A stretch of DNA of 30,480 nucleotides. It comes from Holosporaceae bacterium (lineage in GTDB: Bacteria; Pseudomonadota; Alphaproteobacteria; UBA3830). Under the pieces are notes generated by a model that was not told the origin of the DNA, did no database searches, and saw nothing but the letters and a program-made list of their open reading frames with translations. The position numbers and the translations under genes are program-made. This document shows, in pieces, positions 7,661 to 15,655 of the stretch. Location: assembly GCA_031258475.1 (NCBI GenBank), contig JAIRMS010000032.1, positions 1 through 30,480 of the forward strand, in the 5' to 3' direction. The stretch's first letter is position 1; each line of letters starts with the position of its first letter.

Positions 7661-8280
7661 AACTAGAAGTAATAAAGTTAGACGGCAGTGCCGGCGGGAA
7701 TATTGAGTTAAGCGACGCTGTGTTTGGCATAGAACCGAGGAAAGAGTGTCTGGCGGACGTGGTAAGATGGCAGCTGGCTAAAAGACAGGCGGGGACGCAC
7801 TCGGTCAAAGGGCGCAGCGACGTTAGCCGTACGACCAAAAAGTTGTACAGGCAAAAAGGTACAGGAAACGCGCGCCATGGCGCTAAGACGGCCAACATAT
7901 TTATTGGCGGCGGTATAGTTTTCGGACCGACTCCGCGTTCGCATGAATTCAAAATCAACAAAAAAGTAAGACAGCTGGCGTTGAAATCGTTGCTTTCCAT
8001 AAAACTGAAGGAAAATAACATAATAGTTTGCGAAGATTTGAATATTAAAGATGGAAAAACGAAAAGTTTGCTAGAGTCTCTGAATAAATTAAATTTGAGC
8101 TCGGCTTTGTTCGTTGATGCAGGAACGGATTGTGAAAATTTCAGAAATGCCTGTTCAAATCTATATAAAATAGATGTGTTGCCGGTTGTTGGCTTAAATA
8201 TCTACGATGGGCTGAGGCATGAGAAGATAGTTTTAACAAAAAGCGCCGTAGCCAGTATTCAAGAGCGTTTATTAGGATAA
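7657..8280 (+). CDS. rplD: 50S ribosomal protein L4
   Basis: L4 binds 23S rRNA and lines the polypeptide exit tunnel. In E. coli it also represses its own operon, but whether it does so here cannot be seen. The 207-residue product has the tunnel-loop signature KLYRQKGTGNARHG and FGPTPRSHEFKINKKVR. Its ATG overlaps the end of rplC (ATGA arrangement). The protein ends close to the usual length of about 200-210 residues. Confidence 0.97.
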   Translation: MKLEVIKLDGSAGGNIELSDAVFGIEPRKECLADVVRWQLAKRQAGTHSVKGRSDVSRTTKKLYRQKGTGNARHGAKTANIFIGGGIVFGPTPRSHEFKINKKVRQLALKSLLSIKLKENNIIVCEDLNIKDGKTKSLLESLNKLNLSSALFVDAGTDCENFRNACSNLYKIDVLPVVGLNIYDGLRHEKIVLTKSAVASIQERLLG

Positions 8281-8286
8281 CAAGCC

Positions 8287-8571
8287 ATGATGCAAGAATA
8301 TGATTGTCTGATTGTTCCGGTTATGACGGAAAAAACGATGAATTCGAACAAGGAAGGAGTTCACGTTTTCAAAGTCGCTCCTACCGCAACTAAATTGGAT
8401 ATTAAAAAGGCTGTGGAAAAAATATTCAGTGTGAAAGTTGCTAAGGTTAATTTGTTGAATAGAAAAGGAAAGAAGCGCGTTTTTCGAGGGAAAAAAGGAA
8501 GTACTGCCTGCAGAAAACATGCGGTTGTGCGTCTCTCTGAAGGCGTTATTAATTTTGAGGGTGGAATCTGA
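8287..8571 (+). CDS. rplW: 50S ribosomal protein L23
   Basis: L23 sits beside the tunnel exit and is the docking site for trigger factor and SRP. The 94-residue protein shows VPVMTEKTM near the start, FKVAPTATKLDIKKAVE, and the basic loop NRKGKKRVFRGKKG. The start MMQEYD has only a modest ribosome site. It ends on the base where rplB starts (one-base overlap, TGATG). Confidence 0.96.
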   Translation: MMQEYDCLIVPVMTEKTMNSNKEGVHVFKVAPTATKLDIKKAVEKIFSVKVAKVNLLNRKGKKRVFRGKKGSTACRKHAVVRLSEGVINFEGGI

Positions 8572-9398
8572 TGGCTTTAAAAGCGTATAAACCTGTAACA
8601 CCTGGCACCAGAGGATTGGTTCTGGTGGATCGCTCTTCCCTATGGAAAGGGAAGCCTTATAAGGGGTTGGTTTTTGGTAAGTCCGCCACCGGCGGTCGTA
8701 ATGTGCACGGTCATACAACGTCGTGGCACAGAGGCGGCGGTCATAAAAAGTTATATAGATTCGTTGATTTTGTCAGAAATAAAGTGGATGTGGATGGGGT
8801 TGTTGAGCGTATAGAGTATGATCCGAACAGAACTGCTTTCATCGCTTTGATCAAATATACGGATGGGGAATTTTCGTATATTACAGCTCCGCAAAAATTA
8901 TCTGTCGGAGATAAGGTAGTTTCTTCCGATAAAGCAGATATCAAGGTCGGAAACTGCATGAAGATGGCCAATATTCCCGTGGGTACAATTGTGCACAATA
9001 TTGAATTTCGCATAGGAAAGGGTGCGCAGTTTGCTAGATCGGCCGGAACCTACGGCCAGATTGTTGGACGGGATTCCGGAAAAGTTATAGTCAAGTTATC
9101 TTCTGGAGAAGTCAGGTTGATAAATGGGGAATGTCGTGCTACTGTGGGAGCAGTCTCTAATCCGGATCAGAAAAACGTAAACCTGGGCAAAGCCGGACGT
9201 AGTCGTTGGATGGGAAGAAGACCTGTGAACAGAGGGTCCGCCATGAATCCAATAGATCACCCTCACGGCGGTGGAGAAGGCAAGACCAAGAGCGGTAGAC
9301 ATCCGGTAACTCCTTGGGGGAAACCGACCAAGGGATATAAAACGAGAAGGAAGGCCAAGCCGTCCGATAAATTTATTTTGACACGTAGAAAGAAGTAG
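8571..9398 (+). CDS. rplB: 50S ribosomal protein L2
   Basis: L2 is one of the most conserved large-subunit proteins, needed for subunit association and peptidyl transferase assembly. The 275-residue product has normal length. It shows SATGGRNVHGHTTSWHRGGG near the N-terminus and the conserved histidine region AMNPIDHPHGGGEGKTKSGR near the C-terminus. It overlaps rplW by one base and is followed 8 bases later by rpsS. Confidence 0.98.
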   Translation: MALKAYKPVTPGTRGLVLVDRSSLWKGKPYKGLVFGKSATGGRNVHGHTTSWHRGGGHKKLYRFVDFVRNKVDVDGVVERIEYDPNRTAFIALIKYTDGEFSYITAPQKLSVGDKVVSSDKADIKVGNCMKMANIPVGTIVHNIEFRIGKGAQFARSAGTYGQIVGRDSGKVIVKLSSGEVRLINGECRATVGAVSNPDQKNVNLGKAGRSRWMGRRPVNRGSAMNPIDHPHGGGEGKTKSGRHPVTPWGKPTKGYKTRRKAKPSDKFILTRRKK

Positions 9399-9406
9399 GT
9401 GTAGCA

Positions 9407-9685
9407 GTGGCTCGTTCAGTATGGAAAGGTCCGTTTGTGGACGGATATTTGATAAAGAAAGTAAAGGCTCTACTGGAGTCTGGGCGTCATGATCCGATAA
9501 AGACCTGGTCCAGGCGTTCCACATTAATTCCGGATTTTGTTGGAGTTACGTTTTCGGTGCATAACGGTCGGAAGTTCATTCCGGTGTTGGTTACTGAGGA
9601 AATGGTTGGACACAAGTTGGGAGAATTTGCTCCGACGAGAACATTTGTCGGGCATTCCGGCGACAGAAAAGCGGAAAAGAGGTAA
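9407..9685 (+). CDS. rpsS: 30S ribosomal protein S19
   Basis: S19 forms part of the 30S head with S13 and contacts the A-site side. The 92-residue protein starts with GTG and reads MARSVWKGPFVDGYL, the family signature, with IKTWSRRSTLIPDFVG and GHKLGEFAPTRTF following. The GTG start is supported by alignment with all known S19 N-termini and the upstream AGGTGTAG. Length is normal. Confidence 0.97.
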   Translation: MARSVWKGPFVDGYLIKKVKALLESGRHDPIKTWSRRSTLIPDFVGVTFSVHNGRKFIPVLVTEEMVGHKLGEFAPTRTFVGHSGDRKAEKR

Positions 9686-9690
9686 TTGCG

Positions 9691-10062
9691 ATGGCCAAAA
9701 AATCACACATAGAACCCCTGTCCATTGACGTCATCGCCAGAGATAGGATGGTTTTAGCGTCGCCCAGAAAAGTTAATCTTGTGGCCGGGTTGATCAGAGG
9801 AATGGCAGTGAGTAAAGCGTTGGATGTTTTGAAATTCTGCAAAAAGGCTGTGGCCCGGGATATCAGAAAGACTCTTCTTTCCGCGGTGGCCAATGCGGAG
9901 ACCAACTATAGTCTCAACATAGATTTGCTGACCGTTAGAGAGGCCTATGTTGGAAAATCGGTTGTGCTCAGAAGATTTATGGCCCGCGCAAAAGGAAGCG
10001 GGGCTCCAATTCGTAAAAAGTTTAGCCGTTTGACGGTTGTTTTATGTGAAGCCGAGGGATGA
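9691..10062 (+). CDS. rplV: 50S ribosomal protein L22
   Basis: L22 has a globular surface domain and a long hairpin that, with L4, forms the constriction of the exit tunnel. The 123-residue protein shows ASPRKVNLVAGLIRG and the hairpin region RFMARAKGSGAPIRKKFSRL. The last stretch (LTVVLCEAEG) is typical. It starts 5 bases after rpsS, and rpsC starts one base after its stop. Confidence 0.96.
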   Translation: MAKKSHIEPLSIDVIARDRMVLASPRKVNLVAGLIRGMAVSKALDVLKFCKKAVARDIRKTLLSAVANAETNYSLNIDLLTVREAYVGKSVVLRRFMARAKGSGAPIRKKFSRLTVVLCEAEG

Positions 10063-10063
10063 T

Positions 10064-10741
10064 ATGGGACAAAAAGTAAATCCAAACTCTCTTCGTTTAG
10101 GTATAATTCGTAATTGGAATTCCAGTTGGTATTCCAAGAATAGTTATGCGGCTTTGCTGCAGCAGGATTTCGAATTGAGAAAGTTTCTAAACAAAAGATT
10201 GGAGCAAGCTGGGATTTCGAGGATAACTTTGGAAAGGCTTGCAAAAAAAGTCGTGGTGACAATGCACAGCGCCAGACCCGGAGTTGTGATCGGCAAAAAA
10301 GGCGGAGGCATCGAAAAACTGCGTTCGGATTTGGTGGCTTTGGTTGGATCAGACGTGGCTTTGAACATTGTTGAAGTTCGTAAGCCGGAGATCGATGCTC
10401 GGTTAGTTGCGGATTCGATTGCTTCTCAGATTGAAAAAAGGGTAGGGTTCCGCAGAGCAGTAAAAAGAGCAATGCAATCCACCTTAAGGGCCGGCGGACT
10501 CGGTATCCGGGTAAATTGTTCCGGTCGACTGGGTGGAGCGGAAATCGCTAGAATGGAATGGTATAGGGAAGGGCAGGTACCTCTGCATACATTGAGGGCT
10601 GACGTCGATTATTGCATTGCCGTGGCGAATACGACCTATGGCACCATTGGCGTGAAAGTGTGGATTTATAAAGGCGAAACGTACAATACAAGGCCTATTT
10701 TTTTACCGAAACGTACGGGCGATAGGCAGGAAAGGGAATAG
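10064..10741 (+). CDS. rpsC: 30S ribosomal protein S3
   Basis: S3 lines the mRNA entry channel and takes part in mRNA unwinding. The start at 10064 (MGQKVNPNSLRLG) is the family start. An in-frame upstream start at 10037 would overlap rplV and add residues with no counterpart. The 225-residue protein has a KH domain with GVVIGKKGGGIEKL (about residues 75-88). The C-terminal domain shows AGGLGIRVNCSGRLGGAEIA and the usual end RPIFLPKR. Confidence 0.97.
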   Translation: MGQKVNPNSLRLGIIRNWNSSWYSKNSYAALLQQDFELRKFLNKRLEQAGISRITLERLAKKVVVTMHSARPGVVIGKKGGGIEKLRSDLVALVGSDVALNIVEVRKPEIDARLVADSIASQIEKRVGFRRAVKRAMQSTLRAGGLGIRVNCSGRLGGAEIARMEWYREGQVPLHTLRADVDYCIAVANTTYGTIGVKVWIYKGETYNTRPIFLPKRTGDRQERE

Positions 10742-10744
10742 AAC

Positions 10745-11155
10745 ATGTTATCTCCAGCTAAGATGAAATTTAGGAAATATTTCAAGGGAAAGATACATGG
10801 AGTTGCTTCCAGCGGATATCGGTTGAGTTTTGGTTCTTACGGTCTGAAAGCCATGGAGCCGGCGCGCGTTACGGCGGCGCAGATTGAGGCCGCAAGGCGT
10901 ACGATCACTCGATGCATGAAGCGCGTGGGCAAAGTTTGGATTCGGGTTTATCCAGATATCCCTGTCACCCAAAAGCCGGCCGAGGTGAGAATGGGCAGCG
11001 GCAAAGGTGGCGTGGAATACTGGGCTTGCAGAGTGTATCCGGGCACCATTTTGTTTGAAATGGATGGAGTCGATGAGTCGCTGGCAAAAGAATCTCTGGC
11101 GTTGGCGGCGGCAAAATTGCCGATTTCAACCAAAATAATTGTGAGAGGCGCCTAG
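10745..11155 (+). CDS. rplP: 50S ribosomal protein L16
   Basis: L16 contacts A-site tRNA and is needed late in 50S assembly. The 136-residue product starts MLSPAKMKFRKYFKGKIHG, close to the classical MLSPKRTKFRK start. It contains VTQKPAEVRMGSGKGGVEYW, where the Arg of the MGSGKG region is hydroxylated in some bacteria. Length is normal. It starts 3 bases after rpsC and is followed 2 bases later by rpmC. Confidence 0.97.
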   Translation: MLSPAKMKFRKYFKGKIHGVASSGYRLSFGSYGLKAMEPARVTAAQIEAARRTITRCMKRVGKVWIRVYPDIPVTQKPAEVRMGSGKGGVEYWACRVYPGTILFEMDGVDESLAKESLALAAAKLPISTKIIVRGA

Positions 11156-11157
11156 TC

Positions 11158-11343
11158 ATGGCTAAAAAGAATAAGGAAAAATCTTCCATGGCCGAGTTAG
11201 AAGCCGCAAAAATGGAACTTATGAGAATTCGTTTTCGCATGGTTCTTGGAGAAAGTGTTTCTGCGCACATCATAAAAAACACTCGCAAAAGTATTGCGAA
11301 GTGTGTAAAATCGCTCGAAAATGGAGAGATGAAAAATGTCTAG
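11158..11343 (+). CDS. rpmC: 50S ribosomal protein L29
   Basis: L29 is a small two-helix protein beside L23 at the tunnel exit. The 61-residue product has the expected helical pattern (AELEAAKMELMRIRFRM, then HIIKNTRKSIAKC). Sequence conservation is low in this family, so position between rplP and rpsQ is the main support. It overlaps the start of rpsQ by 8 bases, which suggests coupled translation. Confidence 0.92.
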   Translation: MAKKNKEKSSMAELEAAKMELMRIRFRMVLGESVSAHIIKNTRKSIAKCVKSLENGEMKNV

Positions 11344-11581
11344 GTTTGTTCTGGAAGGAGTCGTTGCAAGCAATTCTCGCGACAAAACGGTGGCCGTGTT
11401 GGTGACCAGACGCGTAAAGCATCCAAAGTATAAAAAATACGTAAATATCGCGAAGAAATATCATGCCCACGATGAGAAGAACGAATGCGCCATCGGAGAC
11501 AATGTTGTCATCGGAGAGACGATTCCAATATCTAAAACGAAACATTGGGTGGTAATTAAGAATTCTGGCAGGGGTATTTAG
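11336..11581 (+). CDS. rpsQ: 30S ribosomal protein S17
   Basis: S17 is a primary 16S rRNA binder with an OB fold. The 81-residue protein shows GVVASNSRDKTVAVLVTRR and HPKYKKYVN, followed by GDNVVIGETIPISKTKHW, all hallmarks of S17. Its start lies inside the last codons of rpmC (8-base overlap). Normal length. rplN starts 2 bases later. Confidence 0.97.
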   Translation: MSRFVLEGVVASNSRDKTVAVLVTRRVKHPKYKKYVNIAKKYHAHDEKNECAIGDNVVIGETIPISKTKHWVVIKNSGRGI

Positions 11582-11583
11582 CT

Positions 11584-11952
11584 ATGATACAAATGCAAAC
11601 CAGATTGACTGTGGCTGATAATTCCGGCGCGAAAGAGCTGATGTGTATCAAGGTGTTGGGTGGTGCCGGACGCAGATACGCCCGGGTGGGCGATATCATT
11701 GTAGCATCGGTAAAGGAAGCAGTTCCACGAGGAAAAGTGAAAGCGGGAGAAGTGGTTCAGGCTGTGGTCGTTAGAACCGCGGCTCCCATATTTCGCAAAG
11801 ACGGCAGCGTCATAAGATTTGACAGAAATGCCGCTGTTCTACTAAATAAGCAGGGCGAACCCATAGGAACACGTGTTTTTGGTCCAGTTACGCGAGAACT
11901 GCGTGCCGTAAATATGATGAAAATAGTGTCGCTGGCTCCGGAGGTTCTATAA
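11584..11952 (+). CDS. rplN: 50S ribosomal protein L14
   Basis: L14 is a conserved beta-barrel protein on the subunit interface and the binding site of the silencing factor RsfS. The 122-residue product starts MIQMQTRLTVADNSGAKE and ends KIVSLAPEVL, both textbook L14. It is the first gene of the spc section. The last base of its stop is the first base of rplX (TAATG). Confidence 0.98.
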   Translation: MIQMQTRLTVADNSGAKELMCIKVLGGAGRRYARVGDIIVASVKEAVPRGKVKAGEVVQAVVVRTAAPIFRKDGSVIRFDRNAAVLLNKQGEPIGTRVFGPVTRELRAVNMMKIVSLAPEVL

Positions 11953-12266
11953 TGGATAAATGGCGCGTAAAAAAAGGCGATACGGTTCAGGTAATCACCG
12001 GAAAAGATAGGGGAACAAAAGGGGAAATCCTGGCAGTTTTGAGGGATGAGAGAAGAGTAGTGGTTAAAGGTGTTAATGTTTGCACCAGACACAAAAAACC
12101 TTCTATGAATAATCCTGGAGGGCTTGTTAAAATGGAAAAATCCATACATGCTTCCAATGTGATGTTGATTGATTCCACGGATGAAAAGCCGACTCGAGTC
12201 GGGATGAAAGTGGTTGATGGTAAGAAAGTGCGCGTTTCGAAGCGTACTGGTTCTGTGATAAGCTAG
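11952..12266 (+). CDS. rplX: 50S ribosomal protein L24
   Basis: L24 initiates 50S assembly by binding the 5' end of 23S rRNA. The 104-residue product has the KOW motif KGDTVQVITGKDRGTKGEIL near the N-terminus, and VKGVNVCTRHKKP follows. It overlaps the rplN stop by one base. The C-terminal end KVRVSKRTGSVI is typical. Confidence 0.96.
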   Translation: MDKWRVKKGDTVQVITGKDRGTKGEILAVLRDERRVVVKGVNVCTRHKKPSMNNPGGLVKMEKSIHASNVMLIDSTDEKPTRVGMKVVDGKKVRVSKRTGSVIS

Positions 12267-12280
12267 GCGTGAGAAAGATT

Positions 12281-12820
12281 ATGACTCGTTTGAGAGATTA
12301 TTATTTTGAGAAAGTGGTTCCGCAGCTAAGGTCGGAATTGGGCCTTTCCAATGATTTTGAGGTTCCGAGATTGAAGAAGGTCGTTCTCAATATGGGAGTA
12401 GGGGAGGGGACTTCTGACAGTAAATACATAAAGCAAGCGGTCGAAGAGCTGACGATGATCGCGGGACAAAAGGCGGTCGCCACGGCGGCTCGTAAGTCCA
12501 TTGCAGGATTCAAGCTGCGTCAGGGGCAGAAAGTTGGCGCGATGGTTACTCTTCGTCGGGATCGGATGTATGAGTTCCTCGATCGTTTGATTAACATTGC
12601 TCTTCCGAGAGTAAGGGATTTCCGCGGATTGTCCAAAAAATCATTCGATGGAAAAGGCAACTATTCTCTGGGAATCAAGGAACAGATAATCTTCCCAGAG
12701 GTTGCGGTTAGTAATGTGGAAAATATTCACGGTTTGAACGTGGTCGTCGTTACAAATGTTGATAACGATGTTCACGCGGCTGCGCTGTTAAAAGCGTTTA
12801 ATTTTCCATTTGTTTCATAG
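12281..12820 (+). CDS. rplE: 50S ribosomal protein L5
   Basis: L5 binds 5S rRNA and contacts P-site tRNA through its central protuberance loop. The start at 12281 (MTRLRDYYFEKVVPQL) gives 179 residues, the usual length, with GAGAAAG just upstream. An in-frame GTG at 12269 would add only four residues and is possible. Visible motifs are VVLNMGVGEG, RKSIAGFKLRQGQKVGAMVT and GKGNYSLGIKEQIIFPE. Confidence 0.96.
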   Translation: MTRLRDYYFEKVVPQLRSELGLSNDFEVPRLKKVVLNMGVGEGTSDSKYIKQAVEELTMIAGQKAVATAARKSIAGFKLRQGQKVGAMVTLRRDRMYEFLDRLINIALPRVRDFRGLSKKSFDGKGNYSLGIKEQIIFPEVAVSNVENIHGLNVVVVTNVDNDVHAAALLKAFNFPFVS

Positions 12821-12836
12821 GGGAGGATGTTGAATT

Positions 12837-13142
12837 ATGGCTCGTTTGAGTAGCATCGAATCAGCGAAAAGAATTCGCAAAGTGGTGGCTTCCAAAAAAG
12901 CGAAGCGTGCCCAGCTGAAAGCGATCGTTAGCGACAGAGATCTATCCATGGAAGAGCGTTTTGCTGCCCAGCTGAAATTGGCGGAGATGCCTAGAACTTC
13001 TTCCGCTACCAGGATTCGCAATCGTTGTGCGATTACTGGTCGTGCCCGTGGCGTTTATAGAAAATTCAATATTTCGCGTATCATGCTGAGAGAAATGGCG
13101 GCCGAGGGATTGATCCCTGGCGTTCGCAAGGCGAGTTGGTAA
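12837..13142 (+). CDS. rpsN: 30S ribosomal protein S14, zinc-free form
   Basis: S14 is a late-assembling protein of the 30S head. The 101-residue product belongs to the long form without zinc-binding CxxC pairs, the usual type in proteobacteria. The conserved tail RNRCAITGRARGVYRKFNIS and GLIPGVRKASW is present. GGGGAGGATG lies upstream of the ATG. Confidence 0.97.
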   Translation: MARLSSIESAKRIRKVVASKKAKRAQLKAIVSDRDLSMEERFAAQLKLAEMPRTSSATRIRNRCAITGRARGVYRKFNISRIMLREMAAEGLIPGVRKASW

Positions 13143-13157
13143 AGGAGTGTAGCGAAG

Positions 13158-13550
13158 ATGATGACGGATCCTATTTCAGATATGCTTGCAAGAATTAAAA
13201 ACGCTTGTCGGCGCTATTTTGAGGCGGTTGATGTTCCATCGTCCAAGATAAAGACTGGCATTCTGCGAGTTTTGGAAAAAGAAGGATATATAAACGGTTT
13301 TAAAGAAGTCCTTATTGGCGATCGTAAATTTCTGAGGGTGGATCTGCGCTATTATGAAGGGAAGCCCGTAATAAATATGCTCAATAGGGTCTCAAAGCCT
13401 AGTTGTAGAGTATACTCGAAATTGAAAAAGATAAACCCGGTGTATAATGGGTTCGGGATTTATGTGCTTTCAACTTCCAGAGGAATTATGTCGGACGCGG
13501 AAGCCAAAGAAAGTAATGTCGGCGGCGAAATTTTGTGTAAGGTGTTTTAG
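13158..13550 (+). CDS. rpsH: 30S ribosomal protein S8
   Basis: S8 binds the central domain of 16S rRNA, and in E. coli it represses the spc operon. The 130-residue product shows TDPISDMLARIKNACR at the start and STSRGIMSDAEAKESNVGGE near the end, the family signature. Two ATG codons in tandem (13158 and 13161) could serve. AGGAG 10 bases upstream slightly favours the first. Only 2 bases separate it from rplF. Confidence 0.97.
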   Translation: MMTDPISDMLARIKNACRRYFEAVDVPSSKIKTGILRVLEKEGYINGFKEVLIGDRKFLRVDLRYYEGKPVINMLNRVSKPSCRVYSKLKKINPVYNGFGIYVLSTSRGIMSDAEAKESNVGGEILCKVF

Positions 13551-13552
13551 AA

Positions 13553-14089
13553 ATGTCAAGAGTTGGAAAGCATCCCATAGAAATTCCCGCCGGAGTTGAC
13601 GTGGCTCTGAATGACGGAATGTTAACCGGAAAAGGGAAGAACGGGGAGTTTAAATTTAGAGTCCATGAAGGCGTGGAGACCGAAATCGTAGAGGGAAAAA
13701 AAGTTGTATTTAAACCTCGCGATGATAGCAAGAAATCCCGGGCCATGTGGGGCACATGTCGAGCGATCGTTTCCAAGGCGATTGGCGGATTGTCTGTACC
13801 TTTCACAAAGAAAGTTAATTTGGTGGGGGTAGGATACAAAGCAAGTGTTCAAGGGAAAAATTTGGTTATGCAGCTCGGATATAGCCATGACATTGTTTTC
13901 GAGATACCGGGCGACGTAAAGATTGTCTGCGAGGCTCCAACGGCAATAGTTGTTTCGGGTTCTGACAGTCAGCGCGTTGGCGAGATTGTGAAAAAAATGC
14001 AGAAATTTAGATCTCCGGAGCCATACAAAGGTAAGGGAGTCATCATCGAGGGGCAGTATGTGTATCGCAAGGAAGGAAAGAAGAAGTAG
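13553..14089 (+). CDS. rplF: 50S ribosomal protein L6
   Basis: L6 lies near the sarcin-ricin loop where translation factors bind. The 178-residue protein starts MSRVGKHPIEIPAGV and has two related alpha/beta domains. Conserved stretches are VNLVGVGYKASVQGK and RSPEPYKGKGVIIEGQ near the C-terminus. Normal length. rplR starts 2 bases after its stop. Confidence 0.97.
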   Translation: MSRVGKHPIEIPAGVDVALNDGMLTGKGKNGEFKFRVHEGVETEIVEGKKVVFKPRDDSKKSRAMWGTCRAIVSKAIGGLSVPFTKKVNLVGVGYKASVQGKNLVMQLGYSHDIVFEIPGDVKIVCEAPTAIVVSGSDSQRVGEIVKKMQKFRSPEPYKGKGVIIEGQYVYRKEGKKK

Positions 14090-14091
14090 CC

Positions 14092-14451
14092 ATGGCTAGA
14101 TTTGGTAAAAATTTCAAGCGAAGGGCGGAGAGGGTTCGATATAAAATTCGAAGCAAATCTTCGGGGAAACCGAGGCTTTCGCTTTTTAGGTCGGAACGCC
14201 ATATTTATGTGCAGATAATCGATGATTCCTGTGGTAGGACGTTGTGTTCCGCATCCACGTTGGATAAAAGTTTTAAGGAAAGTGGAAAAATTTCGGATTG
14301 CGAAATTGCCGCCAAGGTTGGAGAAATGATTGCGGCCAGAGCGAAAGAAATCGGAGTGAAAGAGGTTGTTTTCGATCGCGGAGGTTGTAATTATCACGGT
14401 AGGGTGAAAGTTTTGGCCGACGGTGCTCGCAGTGGTGGATTGTTATTTTAG
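14092..14451 (+). CDS. rplR: 50S ribosomal protein L18
   Basis: L18 binds 5S rRNA and anchors it to the large subunit. The 119-residue protein has the basic N-terminus (FKRRAERVRYKIRSKSSGKP) followed by RLSLFRSERHIYVQIIDD and the C-terminal FDRGGCNYHGRVKVLADGAR. All are typical of the family. It lies between rplF and rpsE as in other spc operons. Confidence 0.97.
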   Translation: MARFGKNFKRRAERVRYKIRSKSSGKPRLSLFRSERHIYVQIIDDSCGRTLCSASTLDKSFKESGKISDCEIAAKVGEMIAARAKEIGVKEVVFDRGGCNYHGRVKVLADGARSGGLLF

Positions 14452-14463
14452 GGAATATGTTTA

Positions 14464-15009
14464 ATGAGTCGTGAAGAAGTAGCGTACGTTGAGAAACTAG
14501 TTGCCATAAATCGCGTTGCGAAGGTCGTGAAAGGTGGGAAAAGGTTTTCTTTTTCTGCTTTGGTCATAGTAGGTGATGGCAAGGGCAGGGTAGGGTATGC
14601 TGGCGGAAAAGCCAGAGAAGTGGCAGATGCGGTTAAAAAAGCATCAGAAAGAGCCAAGAGATTTATGATAAAAATTCCTATGCGTGAAGGCAGGACACTT
14701 CATCATGATTCTTTCGGCAGATTTGGAGCTGGGAAAGTGGTTTTGCGTTCTGCGGTTTCAGGTACCGGAATTATTGCCGGCGGCGCCATGCGATCAGTTT
14801 TTGAGGCCCTGGGAATTCAGGATGTTGTTAGCAAATGTATAGGCTCAGCAAATCCTCACAATATGGTAAGGGCGACCTTCGAAGCATTGCGGTCGACGGT
14901 GTCGCCGAAGTATGTTGCCAGCAAACGGGGAAAGAAAGTGGGAGAGATTAGTTCTCGTCGCGCTTCAATAGGTAGGAGAAATTATGGCGAAAACAACAAA
15001 GCAGAATAG
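14464..15009 (+). CDS. rpsE: 30S ribosomal protein S5
   Basis: S5 is part of the mRNA entry tunnel and affects accuracy. The 181-residue product has the double-stranded RNA-binding-like domain KLVAINRVAKVVKGGKRFSF and GDGKGRVGYAGGKAREV. The C-terminal domain shows GTGIIAGGAMRSVFEALGI and NPHNMVRATFEAL. Its last 26 bases overlap rpmD in another frame, an unusually long overlap for this operon. The C-terminal tail NNKAE lies within the overlap. Confidence 0.97.
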   Translation: MSREEVAYVEKLVAINRVAKVVKGGKRFSFSALVIVGDGKGRVGYAGGKAREVADAVKKASERAKRFMIKIPMREGRTLHHDSFGRFGAGKVVLRSAVSGTGIIAGGAMRSVFEALGIQDVVSKCIGSANPHNMVRATFEALRSTVSPKYVASKRGKKVGEISSRRASIGRRNYGENNKAE

Positions 15010-15187
15010 CTTGTTCGTTACCCAAACAAAAAGCAAGGCAGGACGCGAGAAGTCTTTGCTTCTGAGTCTGAGAGCTCTTGGTTTGGGTAGAATAGGTAAA
15101 AAAGTCCAGGTGGAAGACAACGGCTGCATAAGAGGCCTCATAAGAAAAGTTTCCCATTTAGTAAGAGTCGAGGAATCAAATGGCTGA
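14984..15187 (+). CDS. rpmD: 50S ribosomal protein L30
   Basis: L30 is a small protein of the large subunit, absent from some bacteria. The 67-residue protein shows VTQTKSKAGREKSLLLSLRA followed by LGLGRIGKKVQVEDN and HLVRVEE, matching the family. The start (MAKTTKQNS) lies 26 bases inside rpsE, with GGTAGGAG upstream to support it. It overlaps rplO by 8 bases, so three consecutive genes are translationally linked. Confidence 0.94.
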   Translation: MAKTTKQNSLFVTQTKSKAGREKSLLLSLRALGLGRIGKKVQVEDNGCIRGLIRKVSHLVRVEESNG

Positions 15188-15644
15188 TTTTGGATTGGGT
15201 GCGCTGAAGTCTCGCAATGGAATAGATAAAAAAGCTCTTGGTAGAGGCATAGGATCTGGTTGTGGTAAGACTTGTTCCTATGGACACAAGGGTGGAAAAG
15301 CTCGCTCTGGGCGCGGAACCTTCAGATGGTTCGAAGGCGGTCAGATGCCGATTTATAGAAGATTGCCCAAAAGAGGGTTTGTATCTCCGCACAATAAAAA
15401 CGACCTTTCCTGCGTAAATCTCAGAGATTTGCAGAGGCTTTGTGATGCAAAAATTCTTTCGGCAAATCAAGAAGTGGGTATCGATGTGTTAAAAGCGGCC
15501 GGTGTGGTGCGAGATTCTGCTCTGAAAGTTCGTCTTCTGGCGAAAGGTGAGTTGAAGGTGGCGCTGCAGATTTCCGTAGGATATGCTTCCGGCGCGGCAG
15601 TTAAAGGTGTTGAAGCTGCCGGTGGAAAGGTTCAGATAATTTAG
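15180..15644 (+). CDS. rplO: 50S ribosomal protein L15
   Basis: L15 binds 23S rRNA late in 50S assembly. The 154-residue product has the Gly/Arg-rich N-terminal extension (GRGIGSGCGKTCSYGHKGGK), then GRGTFRWFEGGQMPIYRRLP and a globular C-terminal domain ending AAGGKVQII. Normal length. The start lies within the last codons of rpmD. secY follows after 11 bases. Confidence 0.97.
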   Translation: MADFGLGALKSRNGIDKKALGRGIGSGCGKTCSYGHKGGKARSGRGTFRWFEGGQMPIYRRLPKRGFVSPHNKNDLSCVNLRDLQRLCDAKILSANQEVGIDVLKAAGVVRDSALKVRLLAKGELKVALQISVGYASGAAVKGVEAAGGKVQII

Positions 15645-15655
15645 GTATTTTTTAT

